From a virus, in the IMG/VR virus record IMGVR_UViG_3300008448_000156, positions 1-47,032 of that record: DNA of 47,032 bases, one strand, 5' to 3'. Made by a program: the position numbers and the translations under genes. The notes under the pieces are model-generated. The model was given only the letters and a program-made list of their open reading frames with translations. It was not told the DNA's origin and did no database searches. This document shows, one piece after another, positions 31,001-38,927 of this stretch (its first letter is position 1; the number at the start of each line of letters is the position of its first letter).

Positions 31001-33346
31001 AGCAGCACCCTTGGCTGCTTCGGATGTAACCGCAGTGACAGGTGCACCTGTCGGTGCAATCTGGGTAGCGCCTTGCTGCACTGTTGGTACAACTTGTTGT
31101 CGTGTGCCTGCACTCTTGAGGGCGGCCACGGTAGGCTGACCTTGCTGAGTGAACATCGCCATCTGTGGAGACGAACGCAAGTCCTGACGTGGGATTACAG
31201 GAGTCCCAGTGGGTTCAGGCAACTGCGTACCTACACCACGGCGTAAGCCTTCAGCACGGGATGGGCGTGGGGCTTCTCTACGGCTGAACAATTCCAACTG
31301 CTGGGGTGCACGCACGGGCAGCGGTCTTGTAGGAAGTTGTTGCTGTGTCTGTTGCTGCTGCGCCCGGGCCGCATCCATAGCTTGCTGAGCAATGTCGAGT
31401 TGCCGCTGCGCATCCGCTTGCACCTGCATCCTGTTGAGGTCTGCCTCACGCTGTGCGGCTGCTGCGGATTGGGCTTGTGCCTGAGCCTGACGGCTTTGCG
31501 CCAGATTCATTGCCTGCTGCATGGCAGGGTTTACCACAGGGGCAGCTTGGTCAGTAAAGCCTACACCGCTAGGAGCGGGAGGGGCAAACTGCAACGCCAA
31601 CTGGTTAGGGTCGGTGAACTGTTGCTGCGGGCCAATCTGAGCAGCTTGTTCTTGAGGGCTGACTTCACGCCATGATTGGGTAGTTACATCCCACACCCGT
31701 TGTGGCTGCACATTGCCTTGCATACTGCGAGCCTTGGCTTCAGCCACAGGGATACCGCCGAGGTCAAGTACACCTTGTGCACCACCGAACTGGTTAGGCT
31801 GAACTTCACCTGTGTAGATGCGGTCGCCCGGCGTAGATGCACGGACACCTTGAGCACCAGCCACAAAGTCAGGGCGTGCGCCCATACCACCAGCGGGGCT
31901 TGGCCCCCCGATAGGACTAATTTCACGGGAGTCGCTAGGTGTTGGGTCGGTCGTTTGACCGGGGTTCAACAAGTTGGTAGGTTGTTTACCGATAGGGCCG
32001 CGTCGTAGGTTCGCACCAGCACCAATCGTTCCACCAACACCAAAGCCAGCGGCAAAGGATTCAACGAGTCGCTTCTGTACATCAGGGTCATTAAAGTCCT
32101 GACCAGTCATACCAACGAGCAAACTCTCTTGTCCAAGTTCAGTCAGACCTTCAGACGTACCGCCGACTACTGCGCCTTTTCCTCCACGCTTGAGCAGTTC
32201 TGCACCACGTAAGCCTTGCGTCCCGAGGAAAGTTTTCCCCTGTATATCTTGTAGGTTGGTCGCCCCACCTCGTGCGGACAAACCGCCAGCACCAAACAAG
32301 CGGGAAGCGAGTAGGAACTCAGGGACAGATTCGAGGATGGCGTAGGGGACTGCGCCAGACAAAGCGGCAAGACGAGCATTGGTATCATCAGCACCTGACC
32401 CTTGTTCACGGAACTCGCCGTAGATGTCAGCCGCACCAGTGGCGTAATTCTGACCTACGCTGAAGATGGTTGCACCTGTAAGACCAGCGGCCTCACGTAG
32501 CAACTTAGTCTCAGTAACATCAAGGGCTTCACCTGCTGCACGTTTCTTCAGCGCAGCAAGAACAGATTGTTTGAAGGCGGCTTTGCCCGCCAAGCCAGCA
32601 AGGGCAGCACCAGCACCAGCTACGGGGTTAGCTGTGGCAGCAGTACCAGCAAAGAAACCAGCAGCCGCAGTAGCTACGGACTCAAGAATGTTCGGGCCTT
32701 GTTGGGCGACAGTTGCAGCCAGCCAGTCGATTGCACCCTTGGTAGAGTCAATCTCAGAGAACTCACGGCGGTACGGAAGGTTCTTTGCTAGGTCACCACG
32801 GATGGTGTCTGTACCCATCTGCTGGTCAACGATACGTTGCCCTGTTTCCTCAGCCCCCATAAGCTGAAGCCCACGACCAGCGAGTAATTGCAACTGGTCA
32901 ACACCGATACCAAAGTTCTTGGACATGAGGCGACCAAGACCGGGGTTGCGGATTGTGCTGGCAATCTGACCATATGCTTGTGGAGTGAGCGTTACCCAGT
33001 CACCACCTTGTGGCATACCCACCGACGGGCGGTCAAGCAACTGCTCTGCACGCAGAGTCATGTCGGAGTCATCCTCGTCAAAGGTGACACCTTGTACAAA
33101 CAACTTCTTCTGTGATGGGCTATACGCGATAGCCGGAGGACGCTTGACCTGTGGCAGTTCAAACTGTGTCAGCTTCTGCCCAACAGCCCCCATCGTAGCG
33201 ATGTCGGCAAGACCCTTCTGAAGTGCATCTGCCCCCGTGGAGGAGGCAGGATTCAAGAAGGTATACGGACTCATCTGACTGGCAACTGAGCCACCAGAGT
33301 CAGAGTAAAGAGGATTTTCAAATGACTGCGGGGCTTTAGTCGCCAT
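25007..33346 (-). CDS. Giant polyvalent-type internal virion protein with MORN repeats
   Basis: A 2779-aa protein, last of the late genes, in the place of T7 gp16. In order: a Gly/Ala-rich hydrophobic segment (about 219-255); a long Gln/Pro-rich stretch (about 450-750); three MORN repeats (about 789-853, with YTGQLKKGVPNGQG, YTGQFKDGKPHGTG and FDGQFDDG); a basic low-complexity linker; a zincin-like motif HETLGH (H1350, E1351, H1355) with a possible third ligand in EAVEEVLAD (1398-1406); long helical regions; and a C-terminal helical part (about 2410-2500) resembling LPD38 of phage polyvalent proteins. Probably ejected with DNA to breach or remodel the envelope and host. Domain names are from motif reading, not searches. 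AAGGTG lies 4 nt upstream. Confidence 0.85.
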   Translation of the reverse strand: MATKAPQSFENPLYSDSGGSVASQMSPYTFLNPASSTGADALQKGLADIATMGAVGQKLTQFELPQVKRPPAIAYSPSQKKLFVQGVTFDEDDSDMTLRAEQLLDRPSVGMPQGGDWVTLTPQAYGQIASTIRNPGLGRLMSKNFGIGVDQLQLLAGRGLQLMGAEETGQRIVDQQMGTDTIRGDLAKNLPYRREFSEIDSTKGAIDWLAATVAQQGPNILESVATAAAGFFAGTAATANPVAGAGAALAGLAGKAAFKQSVLAALKKRAAGEALDVTETKLLREAAGLTGATIFSVGQNYATGAADIYGEFREQGSGADDTNARLAALSGAVPYAILESVPEFLLASRLFGAGGLSARGGATNLQDIQGKTFLGTQGLRGAELLKRGGKGAVVGGTSEGLTELGQESLLVGMTGQDFNDPDVQKRLVESFAAGFGVGGTIGAGANLRRGPIGKQPTNLLNPGQTTDPTPSDSREISPIGGPSPAGGMGARPDFVAGAQGVRASTPGDRIYTGEVQPNQFGGAQGVLDLGGIPVAEAKARSMQGNVQPQRVWDVTTQSWREVSPQEQAAQIGPQQQFTDPNQLALQFAPPAPSGVGFTDQAAPVVNPAMQQAMNLAQSRQAQAQAQSAAAAQREADLNRMQVQADAQRQLDIAQQAMDAARAQQQQTQQQLPTRPLPVRAPQQLELFSRREAPRPSRAEGLRRGVGTQLPEPTGTPVIPRQDLRSSPQMAMFTQQGQPTVAALKSAGTRQQVVPTVQQGATQIAPTGAPVTAVTSEAAKGAALKKEKTGTITFEDGSVYTGQLKKGVPNGQGTLIYSDTSTYTGQFKDGKPHGTGRFEDADGTVFDGQFDDGDFLQPEAQGEPDATQEGKQQQGRQPKRQQDNAGVQGGRKAGQQPKTQEQGGGTEASGSGKSLKRGAKQAEVTTATEPTEPTEPTPPKGGKKTLKKEPKKTEAKGEAAPKAAKLQKGPSGMAAMVGQLMAATEQGAVVESQPAKRGAPVTSAETLEANEELDMAIETAETTKNAAAYAEALYDIVSAYVYGKDRTYLLKTSTKFLTDEGGVPKGDYVAALREVALDADAIKPNSRLYGLLADAGLLNDVNVMKNVRMPGAKATQEAVVGETIGANSDISPEESLANFIDSNPQWPNRQQLVDKLKKYYAKIDDDTFAVGKRGRIKDFFDADGNPFVTQPAGTSYFIPNTTAEEKTTKSDFVAKHESARKELRDMEDTENQTTLDDLQFDPFYDRKPNSDDDWRAFRSDGKPLNPMKAGPLRLFAARVISKYARKPRVSVFSNIQDMKRSNPALFEAAAKARKDGDIEAVNAAGMAWGDNVVLFADLIHSEEHARFIIAHETLGHVGFRGLFSNQALDKILRFVADADPHLTHEANIYANGKGIPFLEAVEEVLADRAAAIDNNTVLRFWNWLKDQLNKLGFSFNDDAARYLISLSRKYVRQGVGRSEVNTSGLFKEINEALATEQSDIEVLRFAQSAAQGSAYFAQNFVNRDFAIYGGISRSIQDIVGASQKAAEMRKQGKGVLANVGNVVQKVLDGIQTQDNMARKSKGYYKVFTLLQDQAARQTELKTQYSEMTKIAHEAKFLGFGDGLTPEQSVRAGELMAYATLFKMNQVSDTKIAQMDNIVFYDPDNLEPVPKVNVEGFNQLKQVGRMTPEEFRSTFKVQQGTEERPMTEEYKAELGAQRDKELANMEAGKARELARLQKKLAAAVNEEAKLEFELRIKRLESKYASNMESTKRYYTKQMNEKTYEAPRMVDSPAWFKDVDGSVIENDDGTVTYTGKSLEYQVYLQFHDAISKSAADVLIGKYLGAIHEQKRAISTGIGAAFNQSLTAQETKFIEDVVEQYDRMRLKDSGYKNNRFEMNEAAQEDADEWLRMKFARSFYTDLALGDLTKMVEGYTAAEVDTIVRGMRKKLRSKIDPDLDDIRDSSIWALEHRIEERAMFAASINDDQFYAKRTIAGSYVPLIREGDWQVRIQAYKTVNGQDVPVKLRPGQQDSLFYGKAGNQKDAQELQDELDNIFAGEHDMRDADGNVQTVKLRAIASVAEQTPALVDILHYDEVMYSLSRLGINITPEQRQVLVQKITAQNTRARANLKRSGVAGWDKDVVKSASAYLEQQAYTAANKEFRHQYDEVLDNPYNWQGDPTRLEELRVKWEGSTGEAKEIAAREYFQEKFYYDNAVETIDGKRVERGNWYKERAKSLLDWKESTGDIVHADDIWTNNEWSVAARTWAALAQLGGSIATGVTQMLSLPTNSWAYLSAFNPKNGFGLGLGAGRAATLLFDYGRKAGNFRYSNLDYIKAQIKELQDTGKDKNKDGLTFAELNFLQTMTEEQRLDAAQFNALTGTSRGRKITGNPTAQKFIQVWMFPFSYSEQFNRRTTLLAAYRGEYDRQRASGVDHNQADLAARAAASRAVDATQGDYAQYNRPAFFRGGLQSFIYMYKQYPILMVQLLKNMNYEGRIIMLGSLLLLSGVRGIPGSDDILDIVDGIAQRLGLKVGSIEKEFARLTRSVFGDELAAEINPIVMRGLLDHFTGLSFSNRLGLGDIIPGTGLLKPSATKQEILREVVNIAGAPTSFLVGTFEYAFNTLPAVATGRKGLGALLTDSPATAIKNLGTAFKFYDTGAIVDTKGYVVAQNASAWEILGKALGWYPSRAQAQMDWLMADSQEQAYMSMIKTEATRQAVAARLSGDAEAEKEVKEYIKDWNESTKGTRLEIRNFEKGLSQAFREAKKPLALRSLKSSAKGGRAEAKELLRIYGVDEETLSGIPD

Positions 33347-33354
33347 AATTCACC

Positions 33355-35445
33355 TTACCTACCTTGTTGTTGAGGAGCGTTCACCGCACTCCAAATGCTC
33401 CTATCAACACCAGACACTCGTTGAGCGTTTACGCCAAGGTCTACTGTAGCACCGTTGATGGTCGTTGTCTTGTTTTGCGTATCAATCACAAAGACGTCAC
33501 CAAGACCGTTGCTGTAAACTACCTTACCATCACCTGAGTTAGTAGAAGCTGCCTTAAAGCCAGACAACTCGAGTTTTTTCTCAGCCAGTTTGATGTTCCC
33601 TTTGATGATTTCAAGTTGAACTTCACGAGCAGTTTGAAGTGTTTGATTGGAGACAGCCTTGTTGGTTTCCTCACGGATACGCAAGTTGGATTTGAATTCT
33701 TCTGTACCACGCTCGACTTGCAAATTAGCAAGCTGCTTACGATACTCAGAATCCACTTGGGTACGAACAAGCTGCTCAACCTGTGAGCCTTCGAGTGCAG
33801 CCTTAGCAACCTTACCGTTGACATATAAGTCGAACTTACCATCAGGGCGTTGCATAACTTGGTGTGGAGAACCAGTGAATGTAGACAGCACAGACATGGC
33901 ACGACTGAAGTTGCCAGTAGTAGCGCCCTCATACACACCGATGTCAGCTTGGTTCTTGTACAAGCCAAGGTCAAGAGCTTGAATCTTAGACACTGCTTCC
34001 CATGCTTTGTCGCCCATACCGTACTGGTTGAACAACGCCACTTGCTTTTGCAGCGCAGCACGAGTCGTCAGAATCTGTTGAATCTGTGGGTTGCGAGCAC
34101 TTGCGTCAAGCTGAGCAGGGCCATACATCGTGCCATCTTTAGAAGGCTGAACTGGTACAGCATTAGACGCAGCAGTTGCAACATCAGTAGCAGTGCCAGT
34201 GGCTACTGCTTGAGGGACTGTCTGAGTAGCTGGCGCAGCCGCTGGTGCTTGTTTACCGCCATTCATAAACGACAGAACTTTAGGAATATAGTTGCGTGTT
34301 TCCGCAGGCATCTTGTCCATGCCTTGACGTTGTACGTTACCAATACCCCAGTTGTACGCAGCCAGAGCAGTCTGCAAATCACCATTGGATGACTTCAACA
34401 AATCACGCAGCAAACGTGCCGCACCATCTGCTTCAGAGTTCAGGTCGTTGACTTTGACTTTGTACTGTTTCGCAGTATCAGGCATGAACTGGAAGTAGCC
34501 TTGTGCACCAGCAGAAGATGTTTGGTTAGGAATACCACGGGACTCAGCCATCATCACAGCGTTCAGCAAACCAGCGGGGAGTTTGTATTTCTCCTCCAGC
34601 TTTTGGAAAGTTTGCGGAGCAGCTTTGATGTCTGCTTCAAATTTTTGCTGGGCAGCCCGTGTACGGGTAGCTTCACCAGTCTTCAAACGCTCAAGCAGTT
34701 GTGCTTCAGTTACTGACTGGTTTTCTGCGTCTGACCTACGCAAGCGGTCGGTAAAAGGCGTAATTGAACCACTGCCGGGGACAGTGACGCTTGTAACGTC
34801 TGGGTCGTAGAGACCTATGGCTCTACCAAAACGGGCAAAGTTCATTGCGTTTGCTGCGCTTTCGACTCCTTTAGCAGCAGCAGTAAACGGCAGCGCGGCA
34901 ATATCAAAAGCAGCCGCAGGCGGTGCAGCGACAGCCGTATCAATACGGCTAAGTCTACGGCGGTCGTTTTCTATCTGTAAGCGTCTAAGGCGTTCTTGCT
35001 GCGGTAGAGCTTGGAACTCAGCAGCAGTTAACTGGTCAGTAGCGACAGCAGATAGTTGGGCAGGAGTACGTGGTGCAGCCGCAGGAAGTTGTGGTACAGC
35101 AGAAGCAGCCGCAGGCGGTCTAGCCGCAGCAGGTGCAGCATTAGAAGGCTGTGCCACAGGTCGTGTAGGAGCGGCAGCAACAGGTGCTGCGTTAGCGGCA
35201 GCAGGTGCAGTAGGCGCATTGGGGTTACCAATGACAGTGCCCGGAGATTGCACAAACTCTGGTATAGCAACATTGGCTGCATCAACCGCACCCTCGCCCA
35301 TGCGAGAACGAATCTCCATTAAGCGATTCGCTTCCTGTACCTGCATCAAAGTCTGGCGTTGCTGGAGCATTGCGTCTTCAGCTTGCCGCTGACGATTCGC
35401 AACAATACCAGCCCCACTGACCAGTTGTCCGAAATTTAGAGCCAT
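33355..35445 (-). CDS. Internal virion protein with lytic transglycosylase domain
   Basis: A 696-aa protein in the T7 gp15 position. An SLT-type lysozyme-like domain spans about residues 285-390: MMAESRG with catalytic Glu at 301, GYFQFMPDTA, and AAYNWGIGN near 360. The N-terminal part is Ala/Pro/Gln-rich (about 60-150), and the C-terminal 300 residues are helical and mixed. In T7 the muralytic domain is in gp16; here it lies in this protein instead. It should be packaged in the virion and open the peptidoglycan during DNA entry. AAGGAG lies 6 nt before the ATG. Confidence 0.9.
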   Translation of the reverse strand: MALNFGQLVSGAGIVANRQRQAEDAMLQQRQTLMQVQEANRLMEIRSRMGEGAVDAANVAIPEFVQSPGTVIGNPNAPTAPAAANAAPVAAAPTRPVAQPSNAAPAAARPPAAASAVPQLPAAAPRTPAQLSAVATDQLTAAEFQALPQQERLRRLQIENDRRRLSRIDTAVAAPPAAAFDIAALPFTAAAKGVESAANAMNFARFGRAIGLYDPDVTSVTVPGSGSITPFTDRLRRSDAENQSVTEAQLLERLKTGEATRTRAAQQKFEADIKAAPQTFQKLEEKYKLPAGLLNAVMMAESRGIPNQTSSAGAQGYFQFMPDTAKQYKVKVNDLNSEADGAARLLRDLLKSSNGDLQTALAAYNWGIGNVQRQGMDKMPAETRNYIPKVLSFMNGGKQAPAAAPATQTVPQAVATGTATDVATAASNAVPVQPSKDGTMYGPAQLDASARNPQIQQILTTRAALQKQVALFNQYGMGDKAWEAVSKIQALDLGLYKNQADIGVYEGATTGNFSRAMSVLSTFTGSPHQVMQRPDGKFDLYVNGKVAKAALEGSQVEQLVRTQVDSEYRKQLANLQVERGTEEFKSNLRIREETNKAVSNQTLQTAREVQLEIIKGNIKLAEKKLELSGFKAASTNSGDGKVVYSNGLGDVFVIDTQNKTTTINGATVDLGVNAQRVSGVDRSIWSAVNAPQQQGR

Positions 35446-35455
35446 GATGCTCTCC

Positions 35456-37111
35456 TTAACCGCGACCGATGTTTAAAGTCAAACCAGTACCAGATGCTTT
35501 TTCTCCACCCGTGAATGTCCCGAATAGGTCACCGATGTCACCAGCAGCTTGACGACGGCGGCGGTCTGCCGCATCGTACAAACCACCAACATAAGAACCG
35601 TACTGCAACGAAGAAGCATTACCCGAAGTAGGTAGCACGTTAAGGCCAGCAGTCTGAGTACGGAGTTTGTTCTGCTGCGCAGCGTCTGCACCTTGGAGGT
35701 AAGCAGTCTGACCGCCAGTCGAGATACCCAAGTCAAAGCGGCGTTCCTCTGCACGGCGCAAGCCAGCACGCTGGTTGCCGTATTTACCAAGGGCTTCACG
35801 TTTTGCACGAGCACCAGCAGTCTGAACAGCACGTTGACTTTGCAGACCGAAGTAGGCTGGGTCAAAGTACTTAGACTCACCAATCATGTTTTGAGCTTCT
35901 TGCAAACGCTGGTTGAACAACTCTTGGTTAGTCTCACGCAACTGACGGAGTTCAGCCGTTTGCTGGTTGAGCAGAGCTTTTTCTTCATCAGACAAGCCAT
36001 CACCCGCAATCGCAGAGCCAGCAATCTGACCAGCAGCACGGAGGAACAAGTCAGCTTGATTACGTGGGTCAGTAAATTTCTGCTTGAGGGCTTCAGTAAA
36101 TGTCGTAGGTGCAGCAACAGCAGCACCACCAGCCGCAGTAGTACCACCAGCAGGAGCGGCTATAGTTTGTGCAGGAGTAGTTCCTTTTGCGGCTACGTTG
36201 ACCATCTCACCTGACCGCACAGCAGCGTTAGCAGCAGCTTGCTCCATTGCAGGAGTAGCTTGCAAACCAGCTTGTGCGTAGCTAGGGGCAGAACCAGCAA
36301 CCGCAGTTGTTGGGTCGTAGTACATACCACCACCACCAAACGCAGCAGCGTTACCGCCAATTGCACCGGGGGTGTTAACAGCCATTGTGCCGGACGCATT
36401 GATTGCATCAGCAAGACCTTGAGCGCCGACACTGCCAGAACTCAACTGACTAGCCAGTGCGCTGTCAACAGTACCGCCATAAGCGATGTTCTGAGTAGCG
36501 ATTGTGCTACCGCTCATAGGGTCAATATACGCACCAAGTTCAGGAGACCAGACCCCAGTACCAGAACCGACGTTAGTTACAACAGCGTTAGCTGTCGGCG
36601 CAGTAGTAACAGGAGTACCTGCGGAAGTAATGCTAGTAGCACCAGTACCGACGTTCTGTCCTTGGGCTGTAATACTGCCAGCTTGTGAGTAACCACCGAT
36701 ACCGCCGCCGATTGCGCCAAACAATGCGCCTCGACCTACGTCACCACCAGTAACCTTAGCAGACACAGCGCCTAGACCAGCACCCACAATCGCAGAACCA
36801 ATCACAGCACCAGCCGTAGTACTCAGAGCCGCAGTAACAAACGGCATCGAAGCAGCAATCGCTGTACTAGAAGCAATCGCACCGACAATCGCAGGTGCAG
36901 CAAATGGAATCGCAACGGCAGCAACAAGGCCGACCACTGCTTTAAGACCACCGCCGCCGCCACCTTGTGGGCGAATACCCATAGCTTGGACAAGTGCCTT
37001 ACGTTGCATCGGAGGCAGGTCGCCACCAAAAGCCGCTTCGGGCAGTTCAGGAATACCCATAGCCAGCATCTGTTTGCTGGTTGGCATACGGACAAATTTA
37101 GTTGCGTTCAT
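35456..37111 (-). CDS. Ala/Gly-rich internal virion protein (T7 gp14-like position)
   Basis: A 551-aa protein. After a short N-terminus ending in a Gly run, residues about 55-130 are strongly hydrophobic (VVGLVAAVAIPFAAPAIVGA and following) and can form membrane-inserting helices, as in ejection proteins that make the outer-membrane pore. The centre is a Gly/Ala/Thr-rich disordered region. The C-terminal 170 residues are charged and helical (RQLRETNQELFNQRLQEAQN). Position directly before the transglycosylase core protein matches T7 gp14. The start overlaps the preceding stop as ATGA, with GGAGG 7 nt upstream. Function inferred from composition and order. Confidence 0.75.
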   Translation of the reverse strand: MNATKFVRMPTSKQMLAMGIPELPEAAFGGDLPPMQRKALVQAMGIRPQGGGGGGLKAVVGLVAAVAIPFAAPAIVGAIASSTAIAASMPFVTAALSTTAGAVIGSAIVGAGLGAVSAKVTGGDVGRGALFGAIGGGIGGYSQAGSITAQGQNVGTGATSITSAGTPVTTAPTANAVVTNVGSGTGVWSPELGAYIDPMSGSTIATQNIAYGGTVDSALASQLSSGSVGAQGLADAINASGTMAVNTPGAIGGNAAAFGGGGMYYDPTTAVAGSAPSYAQAGLQATPAMEQAAANAAVRSGEMVNVAAKGTTPAQTIAAPAGGTTAAGGAAVAAPTTFTEALKQKFTDPRNQADLFLRAAGQIAGSAIAGDGLSDEEKALLNQQTAELRQLRETNQELFNQRLQEAQNMIGESKYFDPAYFGLQSQRAVQTAGARAKREALGKYGNQRAGLRRAEERRFDLGISTGGQTAYLQGADAAQQNKLRTQTAGLNVLPTSGNASSLQYGSYVGGLYDAADRRRRQAAGDIGDLFGTFTGGEKASGTGLTLNIGRG

Positions 37112-37596
37112 TTCATAGCCTCCGTCAATTCGAGTCGCATGTGTGTATACACAGGCTTAAAACCATAACGAGAAATCACCCGCTCCATTGCTGGGGAAAC
37201 CCATCCCTCAATAGCACGGACACTGTTCATATATGCCCAACCACAAAGCATTTTCCAATACTTATCGTGTAAGGCATCCAAGTCATTCCCACCCAGTGCA
37301 ACGATGTTCATTGCAGCTAACTTAGGGTACGGAATAATTTCGATTGCGAGTGCCAGCTTCACACTCTTAGTAATTGTTTTATCAGATTTCACGACAAAGA
37401 TATACATCTTGCCTTGAAGTGCAGCGTTGTAAATGTCCTCGATGGACATCTCACCGTGCATGGCGCGTTTGATACAACGCTCCAACAGGGGCTTAGTCGA
37501 AGGCCAATACGCGTCGAAGTGCTCCTTCGTAGACAGGAGCAAAGGCTCGAAGTCATCTAACGGTATTGGGTCGTACCCTGCTGGAAGTGTGCTCAT
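37108..37596 (-). CDS. GNAT-like virion protein (T7 gp13-like)
   Basis: A 162-aa protein with the strand-helix pattern of a GNAT acetyltransferase: YIFVVKSD, then ALAIEIIPYP, and a final VISRYGFKPVYTHMRLEL, the typical last helix and strand of the fold. T7 gp13 and related core proteins are placed in such a GNAT-like family, often labelled DUF2833. The usual acetyl-CoA loop (Q/R-x-x-G-x-G/A) is not clear, so it may be a non-catalytic structural relative. Gene order (after nozzle, before the Ala/Gly-rich core protein) agrees. ATGA overlaps couple it to both neighbours. Confidence 0.75.
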   Translation of the reverse strand: MSTLPAGYDPIPLDDFEPLLLSTKEHFDAYWPSTKPLLERCIKRAMHGEMSIEDIYNAALQGKMYIFVVKSDKTITKSVKLALAIEIIPYPKLAAMNIVALGGNDLDALHDKYWKMLCGWAYMNSVRAIEGWVSPAMERVISRYGFKPVYTHMRLELTEAMK

Positions 37597-38576
37597 GCGC
37601 TTTGATATTTCTTGAGGAGTGAGTCGAAGAAGTCTTTACCCTTAGCCTGAACAATCTTGGCTGGGATAACGTACTCGCCTGCGGAAACACGGATTGGGAT
37701 GCTATCGCTAGTACCAGTGCCGGGGCCAACAACCTTACCGCCAGCAGCAGCATGGTCACCCATCGACACATAACCACCATTCGCCATACTCATCACTGGC
37801 TGCTCAGGCATACCAGTCTGCGTACCCATACCGCCCATACCACCTGCGCCACCTGTCTGTTGCTGTGCAACACGAACGGCTAGGAGTAGAACGAACACCA
37901 GACCTTGGTCATAGGTAGGGGACAAATCTTCTTCAGATGCCATGCCTTGTTGGATAGCGAACTGACGTACGTACTGGTACATCTCAGGATTCTGAAGGGC
38001 AGTCATAGCCAACTGGCCTGCCATGTTCAGTTCTTCAGGAGTAATCTCACCAGTCTGGAAACCAGCCATGATGCCGTTTGCGATTTGCTGAACCTGTTGC
38101 GGGTTCTTACGCATGAACTCTTGAAGCTGCATCTCCAACATCTGTGGAGACATTGCTTGTTGTTGACCACCCTGCATACCAGCAGGACGCACAGGCATAC
38201 CATTTTGTCCGACCATACCGCCCTCCGCGTATGTAGGTTGTAGACGGAAGTCCAACGCAGGAGCATTGGGGTTAGAAGCAACTGTACCAGTCTGTGCCAG
38301 TTGTTGCGTTTGTTGCATTACCACAGGCTCGTTAACAGCTATCTGCGGGCTACCTGAACCAAGCAAACCTTGCAACGATGCAGGGAGGTCAAGTGAGGTA
38401 GTAGCCGCAGGGAGGTCAGCAGGCATTGCCGCTGAAGGTGTCATAACCGGAGCAGGCACGTTTGACAGGTTTACTGACGCTGGCCCCTGAGGGGTAGGCT
38501 GCGCCGCTTGTGGCAACGAGGCCGGAGCCTTCGGTTGCATATTCAAAATAGACAGTACTGGGTTCGGTGCAGCCAT
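37593..38576 (-). CDS. Tail-associated protein with C-terminal GEYVIPA motif
   Basis: A 327-aa protein. The first 130 residues are Pro/Ala/Gln-rich and contain TYAEGGMVGQNG. A helical middle (about 135-220) with a Gln-rich segment follows, then a Gly-rich part with MANGGYVSMG. The C-terminus has VVGPGTGTSDSIPIRVSAGE then YVIPAKIV, a motif common at the ends of phage tail or tape-measure-like proteins. It lies between the nozzle block and the internal virion genes. Probably a virion protein; the exact place is unknown. AAAGGA lies 6 nt upstream. Confidence 0.7.
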   Translation of the reverse strand: MAAPNPVLSILNMQPKAPASLPQAAQPTPQGPASVNLSNVPAPVMTPSAAMPADLPAATTSLDLPASLQGLLGSGSPQIAVNEPVVMQQTQQLAQTGTVASNPNAPALDFRLQPTYAEGGMVGQNGMPVRPAGMQGGQQQAMSPQMLEMQLQEFMRKNPQQVQQIANGIMAGFQTGEITPEELNMAGQLAMTALQNPEMYQYVRQFAIQQGMASEEDLSPTYDQGLVFVLLLAVRVAQQQTGGAGGMGGMGTQTGMPEQPVMSMANGGYVSMGDHAAAGGKVVGPGTGTSDSIPIRVSAGEYVIPAKIVQAKGKDFFDSLLKKYQSA

Positions 38577-38579
38577 GAT

Positions 38580-38927
38580 TTATCCTTTCAATTGGGCGAT
38601 GAGCGCATTAACGGTATTCCGTAAGTTCGCCACATCATTTGCAAGAAGTTGAACATCGTTAAGTAACTTTCCGTAGTCGTCCAAATCCGGCACGTTTTGC
38701 CCGCTAATAGTATACCCCTTACCCGTCGCAGATACACGAGAAAATGTTGGGTTGGGTGCGGTGTTTACACGGAGTTGGCTTCGAGTGACTGCCTTACTAG
38801 CCAAGTCAGCCTCGCCTCGGATACCTGCTAAGAGTTCCACGTTTTCTTTCATGGCACGCAGAATCTGCCCTTGCCACTCAGTGACGTTACCAGTAGGTAT
38901 AGAAGGTATGGCTGTGAATCGGCTCAT
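38580..38927 (-). CDS. Small tail protein with C-terminal coiled coil
   Basis: A 115-aa protein. The N-terminal part has EWQGQILRAMKENVELL, a helix. A beta-like middle carries SRVSATGKGYTISG, and a C-terminal heptad helix follows (LLNDVQLLANDVANLRNTVN). It starts one base inside the nozzle gene stop, indicating coupling. Likely a minor tail or trimeric coiled-coil component; no family recognised. Confidence 0.7.
   Translation of the reverse strand: MSRFTAIPSIPTGNVTEWQGQILRAMKENVELLAGIRGEADLASKAVTRSQLRVNTAPNPTFSRVSATGKGYTISGQNVPDLDDYGKLLNDVQLLANDVANLRNTVNALIAQLKG

Noticed and set aside
34817-35392. Plus-strand open frame of 191 codons
   Set aside because: Antisense to the Ala/Pro-rich part of the transglycosylase protein; long only because of biased codon use there.
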